DNA from: JBDTCO01 sp039923495
GTDB taxonomy: Bacteria > Myxococcota_A > Polyangia > Palsa-1104
Assembly (NCBI GenBank): GCA_039923495.1
Contig: JBDTCO010000016.1
Location: forward strand, 1-15,880
Reading direction: 5' to 3'
DNA length: 15,880 nt
The notes under the pieces were generated by a model, which was given only the letters and a program-made list of their open reading frames with translations, was not told where the DNA came from and searched no databases. This document shows positions 1 to 6,269 of this stretch, one piece after another. Position 1 is the stretch's first letter. Each line of letters opens with the position of its first letter. A program made the translations under genes and the position numbers.

Positions 1-633
1 GGTCGCGACCGTCGCGAGCGCGAGCACGACGAGCCACCTTGGCGACGGCCGCTCGAGGCCGAAGCACCCGAGCACGAGGATGCAGAGGAACACGCCGGCG
101 TGAAAGTTGGCCCACACGACGACGAGCACGGGCACGAGCCACAGGAACCCGTCGCGACCGCGGCGCACCTGCTCGAGCAGCACGGACAGCACGCCGATCC
201 CGAGGAACGTCACGAGGTGCGGTCGCTCGACGAGGCGCTGGTCGGCGGCGTTGATCGCGAGCACCGTGGCGACGGCGCAGGCGCCTGCGCTCGCGCCCGC
301 GAGGCGCGCCGCGCGGTACATCAGCGCGGACGCACCGACGACGAGCGCTGTCTTGAACAGCACGATCGAGGGGAAGCCACCGTGCGCGAAAAGCCACGAC
401 ACGGCGACCTGGAAGCCCCACGACAGGTCGGGGTCAGGATAGTCGGGGTACGTGAACGAGAACAGGTTGCGGAACGGGATCGCGTGCCGCTCGAAGATGA
501 GATCGCCGAGCTTCAAGTGGAAGAAGAGGTCCGTCTCGGCGAGCGGGACGAGCGCGCGGTGCGCCACGAACACCAGCGATGCAACGAAGAGCGCGAGGCC
601 GAGCACGCGATCGGCTGGGGCGCGCGCCGTCAC
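1..633 (-). CDS. GT-C-like multi-pass membrane protein, partial (3' end off window)
   Basis: The minus strand reads open from a GTG at 633 to the left edge (211 residues, no stop), so the C-terminal part is missing. A TGA lies directly before the GTG in frame, so the protein cannot start earlier. Hydrophobic helices lie near residues 9-31, 89-110, 113-130, 138-154, 163-186 and 199-211. The loop after the first helix holds ETDLFFHLKLGD (residues 33-44) and NLFSFTYPD (56-64). Later come ERPHLVTFL (136-144) and VWANFHAGVF (173-182). This resembles the acidic first loop, RPxLxTF and WxNxHxGxF pattern that I associate with polytopic GT-C-like glycosyltransferase-related proteins, where an Asp in the first loop is usually catalytic (here D35 is the candidate). 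Membrane localisation is clear, but the enzymatic role is only inferred. It is divergent from the methyltransferase/glycosyltransferase gene at 815. No strong Shine-Dalgarno sequence precedes the start. Confidence 0.75.
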   Translation of the reverse strand, partial: MTARAPADRVLGLALFVASLVFVAHRALVPLAETDLFFHLKLGDLIFERHAIPFRNLFSFTYPDYPDPDLSWGFQVAVSWLFAHGGFPSIVLFKTALVVGASALMYRAARLAGASAGACAVATVLAINAADQRLVERPHLVTFLGIGVLSVLLEQVRRGRDGFLWLVPVLVVVWANFHAGVFLCILVLGCFGLERPSPRWLVVLALATVAT

Positions 634-777
634 TCAGAGGTGCTGGAGCAGGATCTGCGCCTGACCATCTCCGGTCACGATGACGCCGCCCCTCGACACA
701 TGCGCCAGGAGTCGCGAAGTCTTCCCATCCGTCCATGCTCCGACGTTGCCGGGTTCGAGACAACCTGCGGGGCAGCG

Positions 778-806
778 TTTACATCGCGTTCCGCGGCGAC
801 TACGGT
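778..806 (+). promoter_or_regulatory. Candidate sigma-70-like promoter, leaderless type, for the gene at 815
   Basis: TTTACA (778-783) matches the -35 consensus at 5 of 6 positions. It is followed after exactly 17 bases by TACGGT (801-806), which matches -10 at 3 of 6 but keeps the key A2 and T6. Only 8 bases separate the hexamer from the ATG at 815, so transcription would begin at or within a few bases of the start codon. No Shine-Dalgarno sequence is present. Confidence 0.45.
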
Positions 807-814
807 TCCGCTCG

Positions 815-2296
815 ATGAGCACCACCGACAAGCACGTGTCCGAGTTCGCGCGACGCGAGGCCGAGGAGCGCACGCGGCGTCGCGACACGTACGACCACTT
901 CGCCGACGAGCGCGAGCGCTGGCAGGCGAAGAACTCGGCGTACTACCGGTCCATCGAGCGGCTCGCGCGCTTCGTCGTGCCGAAGGGTGCCTCCGTGCTC
1001 GAGCTCGGCTGCGGCACGGGCGATCTGCTCGCCGCGCTCGAGCCCGCTCACGGCGTCGGCATCGATCTGTCGCCACGGCTCGTCGAGCGCGCGCGCCGGA
1101 AGCACCCGCGGCTCGAGTTTCACGAGGGGGACATCGAGACCCTCGACGTGCCCGCGCTCGAGGGCCGCACGTTCGAGTACATCGTCCTCTCCGACGTCGT
1201 CGGACAGCTCTCCGACGTGTGGTCGGCCTTCCGCGCGCTGCGTCGACTGTGCACCGCGCGCACCCGCATCCTCGTCACCTACTACAACTTCGTGTGGGAG
1301 CCGGTGCTGAGGCTCGGCGAGACGCTGGGCCTCAAGATGCCGATCCCGCAGCAGAACTGGCTCGGCATGGAGGACCTGTCGAACCTGCTCTACCTCAACC
1401 ACTTCGACGTCATCCGCTCCGGCACCGCGCAGCTCGTTCCCGTCGACGTTCCGGTGATCTCGAGGCTCGCCAACCGCTACCTCGCCAACGCGCCGGGCCT
1501 CCGTCACCTCGCGCTCACGCAGTTCTTCGTGTGCAGGCTCGCGGCCGGCGGCGGCCCCATCCCCACGCGCGACCTCAGCTGCACCGTCGTCGTGCCGTGC
1601 AAGAACGAGCGCGGCAACATCGACGACATCGTGGCTCGCACGCCCGAGCTCGGCCGCGGCACCGAGCTCATCTTCGTGGACGGCAACTCCGACGACGGCA
1701 CCGCCGAGGTGATCGAGCAGCACATCGCTGCGAAGACACGCCCGAACATGCGTCTCATCCACCAGGGCAACGGCAAAGGCAAGGGCGACGCGGTCCGCAA
1801 GGGCTACGCCGCAGCGACGGGCGATATCCTCTTCATCCTCGACGCCGACCTCACCGTGCCGCCCGAGGATCTGCACAAGTTCTACCTGGCCATCGCCGAG
1901 GGCCGCGCCGAGTTCGTCAACGGCTCGCGCCTCGCGTATCCGATGGAGGGCGAGGCCATGCGCCTCCTCAACACGCTCGGGAACAAGGCCTTCGGCATGG
2001 CGCTGTCGGCCACGCTCGAGCAGCGCCTCAAGGACACGCTCTGCGGGACGAAGGTGATGTACCGACGCGACTACGAGCGCCTCGCGGCGGCCCGCGGCTT
2101 CTTCGGCGACTTCGATCCATTCGGTGACTTCGACCTGCTGTTCGGCGCCGCCAAGCTCAACCTCAAGATCGTCGAGCTGCCCATCCGCTACCGCGCGCGC
2201 ACCTATGGTGAGACCAAGATCAGCCGCTTCAAGAATGGCCTCGAGCTCCTGCGCATGACCACCTACGCGTTCTCGAAGTTCCGCAGCGCGTATTAA
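815..2296 (+). CDS. Bifunctional class I SAM methyltransferase / family 2 glycosyltransferase
   Basis: A 493-residue soluble two-domain protein. Residues 1-245 form a class I SAM-dependent methyltransferase: motif I is VLELGCGTGD (61-70), the motif II acidic residue is in VGIDLS (81-86), and LSDVV (125-129) lies at motif IV. Residues 252-480 form a GT-A family 2 glycosyltransferase of the dolichyl/polyprenyl-phosphate sugar synthase type: VVVPCKNERGNI (258-269), FVDGNSDDGT (287-296) and the DXD-like metal site ILDADLTVPPEDL (341-353), followed by CGTKVMYR (410-417) and a basic GETKISRF segment (465-472). It would move a sugar from a nucleotide donor, perhaps to a polyprenyl phosphate or lipid carrier, and methylate an unknown partner or product. 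The longer in-frame upstream opening is rejected because ATG 815 follows a plausible promoter and begins the conserved part. It ends 46 bases before a convergent gene. Domain calls are firm; substrates are unknown. Confidence 0.92.
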   Translation: MSTTDKHVSEFARREAEERTRRRDTYDHFADERERWQAKNSAYYRSIERLARFVVPKGASVLELGCGTGDLLAALEPAHGVGIDLSPRLVERARRKHPRLEFHEGDIETLDVPALEGRTFEYIVLSDVVGQLSDVWSAFRALRRLCTARTRILVTYYNFVWEPVLRLGETLGLKMPIPQQNWLGMEDLSNLLYLNHFDVIRSGTAQLVPVDVPVISRLANRYLANAPGLRHLALTQFFVCRLAAGGGPIPTRDLSCTVVVPCKNERGNIDDIVARTPELGRGTELIFVDGNSDDGTAEVIEQHIAAKTRPNMRLIHQGNGKGKGDAVRKGYAAATGDILFILDADLTVPPEDLHKFYLAIAEGRAEFVNGSRLAYPMEGEAMRLLNTLGNKAFGMALSATLEQRLKDTLCGTKVMYRRDYERLAAARGFFGDFDPFGDFDLLFGAAKLNLKIVELPIRYRARTYGETKISRFKNGLELLRMTTYAFSKFRSAY

Positions 2297-2342
2297 CACC
2301 TCATGTGACCCACAACGGCGTGCGGCGAGCGCATTCCCGCGA

Positions 2343-2720
2343 TCAGAAGCGCGCGCCGAAGCCGTTCGGGGCGATGACGACCTGCTTCGCGCGATGGGCC
2401 TGCACGCCTCCGACAATCCACATCACGGACCCTGCCGCGGCGGCGAGGGAGCCGATCACCAGGAGACCCGTACCGGCATCGCTCCTCATGCGGTAGGACG
2501 CGTCCGGGTTGTCGGAGCCGAGGCTGAACGGATCCATCCCGAGGGTGCTCCCGAGGACGAGCGTGGTGCCGAGGCACGTGAGGGCGAGACCGGTGTACTC
2601 GATCTTCTGAGCCCGTTTCAGCGCGTTCCGATCGGCGTGTAGCACCGGTGCGACGCGATCGTCGGCGCGAGCCGAGCCGAAGACGAAGAGGAGGAGGAGG
2701 ACGATGCCGACTATTCGCAT
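2343..2720 (-). CDS. Small exported membrane protein of unknown function
   Basis: A 125-residue protein with a clear signal peptide: basic MR start, hydrophobic IVGIVLLLLFVFGS, then a likely cleavage at SARA-DD around residue 19-20. After a charged stretch (residues 20-42) come two hydrophobic segments, about residues 44-62 (TGLALTCLGTTLVLG) and 84-105 (GLLVIGSLAAAAGSVMWIVGG), then a short basic tail. That layout suggests an envelope protein with two membrane helices. The ATG at 2720 is preceded by a weak purine stretch (GAAGACGAG) rather than a good Shine-Dalgarno sequence. It lies convergent to the gene ending at 2296 and divergent from the methyltransferase at 2893. I do not recognise a family, so no function is proposed. 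The signal peptide and sensible membrane pattern make it much more likely real than a shadow frame. Confidence 0.7.
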   Translation of the reverse strand: MRIVGIVLLLLFVFGSARADDRVAPVLHADRNALKRAQKIEYTGLALTCLGTTLVLGSTLGMDPFSLGSDNPDASYRMRSDAGTGLLVIGSLAAAAGSVMWIVGGVQAHRAKQVVIAPNGFGARF

Positions 2721-2772
2721 GCGCTCGTCTTCAGCAAGCGACGTGCCCGCGGTTAACTCGTTGATCGCTCCC

Positions 2773-2804
2773 GGACGGGCTGTCGAAGCTCCAACAGGCC
2801 GTCC
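2773..2804. repeat. Imperfect inverted repeat in divergent intergenic region
   Basis: Arms GGACGGGCTGT (2773-2783) and ACAGGCCGTCC (2794-2804) pair at 10 of 11 positions around a 10-base spacer. An alternative 5-base pairing, AAGCT (2786-2790) with AGCTT (2805-2809), overlaps it. The repeat sits between two divergent genes, 53 bases from the 2720 start and 89 bases from the 2893 start. That placement fits an operator for either gene, or a hairpin if transcription starts upstream. No function is demonstrated. Confidence 0.4.
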
Positions 2805-2854
2805 AGCTTTCTACCAGCCCTGCGCGATGTCCAGGTTGTCGAGCGTCCAGCCGC

Positions 2855-2883
2855 TTGCAAAGTGTCGCCAGCGACGCGATGTT
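2855..2883 (+). promoter_or_regulatory. Candidate promoter, near-leaderless, for the methyltransferase operon
   Basis: TTGCAA (2855-2860, 4 of 6 with the -35 consensus), a 17-base spacer, then GATGTT (2878-2883, 3 of 6 with the -10 consensus), ending 9 bases before the ATG at 2893. The -10 lacks the first T, so this is weaker than the other candidates. No Shine-Dalgarno sequence precedes the ATG. Confidence 0.3.
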
Positions 2884-2892
2884 GCGCTCGTC

Positions 2893-3555
2893 ATGCCGCT
2901 GCACCTCGACCTGCCGCCTCGCGGCACGCTCACGCCCAACAACGACGTCGACCCGCTCTTGTTCTATTACAAGCCAATCGTGGGCCGCGTCTTCCGCGCG
3001 CGCATCGACCTGGGGCTCGCCCTCCTCGACGGTCCGTACGACGCGCTGCTCGAGGTCGGCTACGGCTCGGGGCTCCTGCTCCCGACGCTGGCGAAGGTCG
3101 CCAAGGTGGTCGAGGGCCTCGATCTCGAGCCGCCGCCGCGCGGCCTCGATGGGTTCCTCGCCGCGCGCGGCGTACGCGCCGAGCTGGTGCAGGGCGACGT
3201 GCGTGCCATCCCGCTGCCGGACGCGCGCTTCGACTGCGTCGTCGCGTTCTCGATCTTCGAGCACCTCGGCGGGGTCGCGCTCGACGAGGGCCTCACCGAG
3301 GTCGCCCGCATCATGACGCCGGGCGGCACGTTCCTCGTCGGCTGCCCGGCCGTGCACCGCGCGATGTCGGCCGCGTTCGCCGCCATCGGCTTCTCCGACA
3401 TCGATCACCACCACGTCAGCGACCTCGCCACGATCCTTCGGGCCGCCGACAGTCACTTCACCGTCGAGGCGCAGGCCGCATGGCCACCCGTGGTCGGCGC
3501 CGCGCTGCCGACCGGCTGGGCACCCTACTCCGCCGTGCGCCTCCGCCGCCGCTGA
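2893..3555 (+). CDS. Class I SAM-dependent methyltransferase
   Basis: A 220-residue protein with a Rossmann-type methyltransferase fold. Motif I is ALLEVGYGSGLLLP (residues 51-64); Tyr-Gly replaces the more usual Gly-Cys-Gly order. An acidic strand-2 end lies in VVEGLDLEP (72-80), GDVRAIPLPDARFD (101-114) is the typical type 11 segment, and FSIFEHL (119-125) and TPGGTFLVGCP (142-152) follow. I chose ATG 2893 because upstream codons in the same frame are low-complexity and run through an intergenic inverted repeat, and because a promoter-like pair ends 9 bases before it. Its TGA (3553-3555) shares one base with the next gene's ATG, so the two are translationally coupled. It probably modifies a sugar, lipid or polyprenyl-linked intermediate along with its neighbours. 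The substrate cannot be read from the sequence. Confidence 0.85.
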   Translation: MPLHLDLPPRGTLTPNNDVDPLLFYYKPIVGRVFRARIDLGLALLDGPYDALLEVGYGSGLLLPTLAKVAKVVEGLDLEPPPRGLDGFLAARGVRAELVQGDVRAIPLPDARFDCVVAFSIFEHLGGVALDEGLTEVARIMTPGGTFLVGCPAVHRAMSAAFAAIGFSDIDHHHVSDLATILRAADSHFTVEAQAAWPPVVGAALPTGWAPYSAVRLRRR

Positions 3556-4295
3556 TGGACGAGCGCTTCCACACGTTCCAGGCCGAAGTCGAAGAGTGGC
3601 ACTGGTGGTACTCGGTGCGCCGCGAGATCCTCGACAAGCTCCTCGCGCCGCTGCCGATCGCGCCATCAGAGGGTCGCGAGCGCCCGCGCCTCCTCGACCT
3701 CGGCTGCGGCACCGGCGGCGCATCGCTCGTCCTGCACCGCTACGGCGATCCCGTGGCGTTCGATCGCGTCCATGGCGCGTTCCAGCTCGCGCCCGATCGT
3801 CCGTACACGCACCGCGTCGTTGGCGCCGCGGATCGCCAGCTCCCGTTCGCCGACGCGTCGTTCGACGGGGCCGTTGCCCTCGATGTCCTCGAGCACCTCG
3901 ACGATGATCGCGCCGCGGTCGGTGAGCTCGGGCGCGTGGTGCGACGCGGCGGTCACCTCGTCGTGTTCGTCCCCGCGTTCCAGCTCCTGTGGGGGTACAA
4001 CGACGAGTACAGCCACCACCGTCGGCGCTACACGAAGCAACAGCTCGTCGACGTGGTCCAAAGCGGTCCGTTCACCGTCCGAGAAGAGGGCTACTTCAAC
4101 GCCGCCCTCTTCGCGCCCACGCTCGCCGCGCGCCTGCTGCAACGCCTGCTCCCTGGCCCTACCGAGGGCATGGAGCACGCGGGCAAGCCTGGGCTCCTCA
4201 ACGACGTGTTGACCATGGCCTTTCGCGCCGAGCTCCCGCTCTTGCCGCTGCCGTTCGGTACGTCGGCCTATGTGGTCGCGGAGAGAAGTCGATGA
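3555..4295 (+). CDS. Class I SAM-dependent methyltransferase (type 11)
   Basis: A 246-residue methyltransferase. It opens with EVEEWHWWYSVRREIL (residues 11-26), an aromatic-rich N-terminal motif I associate with methyltransferases in polysaccharide and glycolipid clusters. Then come motif I RLLDLGCGTGGASL (45-58), a strand-2 acidic residue in VAFDRV (67-72), ADRQLPFADASFDGAVALDVLEHL in the motif IV region (92-115) and RRGGHLVVFVPAF (130-142). WGYNDEYSHHRRRY (146-159) fits an active-site lid. It is the middle gene of a coupled operon: the start shares one base with the upstream stop, and its TGA overlaps the next gene's ATG as ATGA at 4292-4295. It is clearly distinct in sequence from the methyltransferase before it, so this is not a recent duplication. 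The substrate is unknown; a cell-envelope glycan intermediate is an inference from context. Confidence 0.9.
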   Translation: MDERFHTFQAEVEEWHWWYSVRREILDKLLAPLPIAPSEGRERPRLLDLGCGTGGASLVLHRYGDPVAFDRVHGAFQLAPDRPYTHRVVGAADRQLPFADASFDGAVALDVLEHLDDDRAAVGELGRVVRRGGHLVVFVPAFQLLWGYNDEYSHHRRRYTKQQLVDVVQSGPFTVREEGYFNAALFAPTLAARLLQRLLPGPTEGMEHAGKPGLLNDVLTMAFRAELPLLPLPFGTSAYVVAERSR

Positions 4296-6157
4296 CGGTC
4301 GACGGAACGAATGGGACGAAGCTGAACCGCACGAAGGCGCCACTCCCGGTGCGCATCGGGCTCGCGATCGTCGTCGCGATCTATCTCGGCTACTCGGCGT
4401 TCGGCATCGCCGCGCCGTTCTACTGGGGTCACCACGGCTATCACGGTGCGACATACATGCTGCGCGCACGCACCTCGCTCAGACAGCACATGGTGGCGCC
4501 GGCGACGTGGACGGGCTTCGACAAGCCCGCCGACAACTCGCTCTACTTCCACCACCCCATCGGCTACCACCACCTGCTCACCGCGACGGTGCCGATCTTC
4601 GGCGAGCACGAGTGGTTGCCGCGCGCGATAGCCGCGCTCGGAGGGCTCGCGGCGCTGTATGCGCTGTACCGGCTCGTCGCGCTGTGCTGGTGCCCGTGGC
4701 TCGGGCTCGCATCGGTGGCGGTCTACGTGAGCCTGCCCATCGTGTGCTCGTTCAGCGTGCTGTCCGATCCGATGCTGCTCGAGCTCGCCTGCGTGCTGTG
4801 GGGCCTGCGCGCCTACCTCGAGTATCTCGAACGACCTTCTCGCACGCTGCTCGTCGAGGCGGCGCTGTCGTACGCCATCGGCGGGCTGCTGATGTGGGAG
4901 GTCTTCTTCATCGGGCCGTTCATCGCGGTGCACGCGCTCTTCTATCGTCGCACCGCTCGCGGCCGGGCGATGGCCTCTTCCCGCGGCACGGCCTCGCCCG
5001 GCGGGCGCAAGGAAGCCCAGGCGCCGTCGTACCTCGGCCTCCACCCGACGACCATCCACACGCTCGTCATCGGCGCGGCGTGCGTGGCCGTGATGGCGTT
5101 CCACGTCGGCTTCACCGCCAGCTCAGGCGTGTGGGGCGAGTTCGTCGCCTCGTACAGGCAGCGCCACGCCGCACCGTCGGGTGCCTACGTCCTCGATCGC
5201 CACACGCTGTGGATGGAGCTGCTCTACGGCCCGGCCCCGCTCGTCGTCGGTGCCATCTGGTACTGCGTGTTCCTGTACCGCGTCGTCGTCGGTCGCACGC
5301 GCCTGCGTGATCTCGCACCGCTCACGTTCCTCTACGTCAACACGCTCTACATCTACCTCTTCGCCGAGGGCTCGTCGGTGCACATGTATCGCGTGTTCTT
5401 CTACTCGGGCTTCTTCGCGCTCTGCACCATCGACCTCGCCGACAGCATCGGGCGCTTCGCAGACCGCGTGCGACCGGGCTCACGCGCGCTCGCCATGGGC
5501 GCGTTCCTCGTCCTTTACCTCGCGGCCGACGTGCCGCAGGCGGCGCACAACCTCGTCGAGAGCCGCGTGCTCATGGGCACCCACGGCGAGGCCCGCTACG
5601 ACTCGCACGGCGACGCGTGGACCTTCGGCAAGGAGGTCACGAAGCGCACGCTGCCAACGGAGCGCGTGATCCTCCACTTCCCGAGCATGAGCGCCCGCAA
5701 GGAGCTCTGGTACTACCTCGATCGTAGCCTCGACGAGGTCACGTCGCTGGCGCAGGTCGCCAAGTACAAGAACGAGTTCGACCACGCGGTGCTCGTGTAC
5801 GACGATCGCGCCATCACGCCGTTCGAGCGCAGCATCGCCGAGGACCTCATGAAGTCGCACCCCGTGCACTTCTTCGATCGCTTCGTCCTGATCGATCTGC
5901 GCGTGACCGGGCCGCGCGTCGACGGCTACACCTTCGCGAAGGGGCCCATGTCGCTCGCCTACCGCTTCTGGGTCTCGCACGTGTACGCACCGCTCACCGT
6001 CGTGCGCCAGGCCTCGACCACCGAGGTGTGCACCGCGATCCGCCTCAAGCTGCCGCTCGCGAAGGACGAGCCCTTGCCGCAGAAGGCCGGTGGTCCCTGC
6101 TGGAGCACCTACGTAGCGCTGCGCAACGCGACGGCGGGCGACACCATCACGCCCTGA
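4292..6157 (+). CDS. GT39-like (GT-C) integral membrane glycosyltransferase
   Basis: A 621-residue polytopic protein. The first helix (about residues 20-42) is followed by a loop with YWGHHGYHGATYMLRAR (44-60) and DNSLYFHHPIGYHHLL (81-96), the layout of ArnT/PMT-like GT-C enzymes, which take sugars from polyprenyl-phosphate donors on the periplasmic side. The usual first-loop Asp/Glu is not obvious here; the loop is His-rich instead. About eight further helices lie between residues 110 and 415, interrupted by a basic cytoplasmic-type loop (219-252). Residues about 420-621 form a soluble, probably periplasmic, C-terminal domain. The start is ATG 4292, overlapping the upstream stop as ATGA. A longer upstream opening in this frame is a shadow of the methyltransferase gene. 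In the operon it would use or extend a carrier made by the neighbouring GT2 and methyltransferases. Donor and acceptor are unknown. Confidence 0.82.
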   Translation: MTVDGTNGTKLNRTKAPLPVRIGLAIVVAIYLGYSAFGIAAPFYWGHHGYHGATYMLRARTSLRQHMVAPATWTGFDKPADNSLYFHHPIGYHHLLTATVPIFGEHEWLPRAIAALGGLAALYALYRLVALCWCPWLGLASVAVYVSLPIVCSFSVLSDPMLLELACVLWGLRAYLEYLERPSRTLLVEAALSYAIGGLLMWEVFFIGPFIAVHALFYRRTARGRAMASSRGTASPGGRKEAQAPSYLGLHPTTIHTLVIGAACVAVMAFHVGFTASSGVWGEFVASYRQRHAAPSGAYVLDRHTLWMELLYGPAPLVVGAIWYCVFLYRVVVGRTRLRDLAPLTFLYVNTLYIYLFAEGSSVHMYRVFFYSGFFALCTIDLADSIGRFADRVRPGSRALAMGAFLVLYLAADVPQAAHNLVESRVLMGTHGEARYDSHGDAWTFGKEVTKRTLPTERVILHFPSMSARKELWYYLDRSLDEVTSLAQVAKYKNEFDHAVLVYDDRAITPFERSIAEDLMKSHPVHFFDRFVLIDLRVTGPRVDGYTFAKGPMSLAYRFWVSHVYAPLTVVRQASTTEVCTAIRLKLPLAKDEPLPQKAGGPCWSTYVALRNATAGDTITP

Positions 6158-6165
6158 AGCGGTGT

Positions 6166-6254
6166 TGATACATCGCGCGAGCAACGCGCGGTGGAGGGAG
6201 CTCGGCGGGCTCTGCCCGACGAGGGACGGCGGGAACGTCCTGCCCTGATACATC
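6166..6254. repeat. Pair of 9-bp direct repeats TGATACATC
   Basis: TGATACATC occurs at 6166-6174 and again at 6246-6254, exactly 80 bases apart. Both copies lie in the gap between the GT39-like gene and the oxygenase gene. The second copy ends 3 bases before the -10-like hexamer at 6258. It could be a repeated regulator site or a chance repeat. A short GC hairpin (6174-6179 with 6185-6190) overlaps the first copy and could be a weak terminator for the upstream operon. Confidence 0.35.
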
Positions 6255-6257
6255 CGC

Positions 6258-6263
6258 TATGCT
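6258..6263 (+). promoter_or_regulatory. Candidate -10 element, leaderless type, for the oxygenase gene
   Basis: TATGCT (6258-6263) matches the -10 consensus at 4 of 6 positions and ends 6 bases before the ATG at 6270, so a transcript would start at about the A of the start codon. No convincing -35 is seen at 16-18 bases, and there is no Shine-Dalgarno sequence. The upstream TGATACATC repeat might supply activator binding instead. Confidence 0.35.
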
Positions 6264-6269
6264 CTCGTG

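Noticed and set aside
634..888. Small minus-strand frame ending directly before the GTG of the membrane protein at 633.
   Set aside because: The C-terminal stretch looks plausible, but no start codon lies in the intergenic part; it would have to begin inside the opposite-strand gene at 815. No motif was seen.
800..2416. A 538-codon open frame on the minus strand opposite the methyltransferase/glycosyltransferase gene.
   Set aside because: Its translation is low-complexity (Glu/Ala/Arg/Val rich) with no motif, while the plus-strand frame shows complete domain signatures. High GC content commonly produces such antisense frames.
2704..2892. A longer N terminus for the first operon methyltransferase.
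   Set aside because: The added residues are non-conserved and encoded across the intergenic dyad and the candidate promoter.
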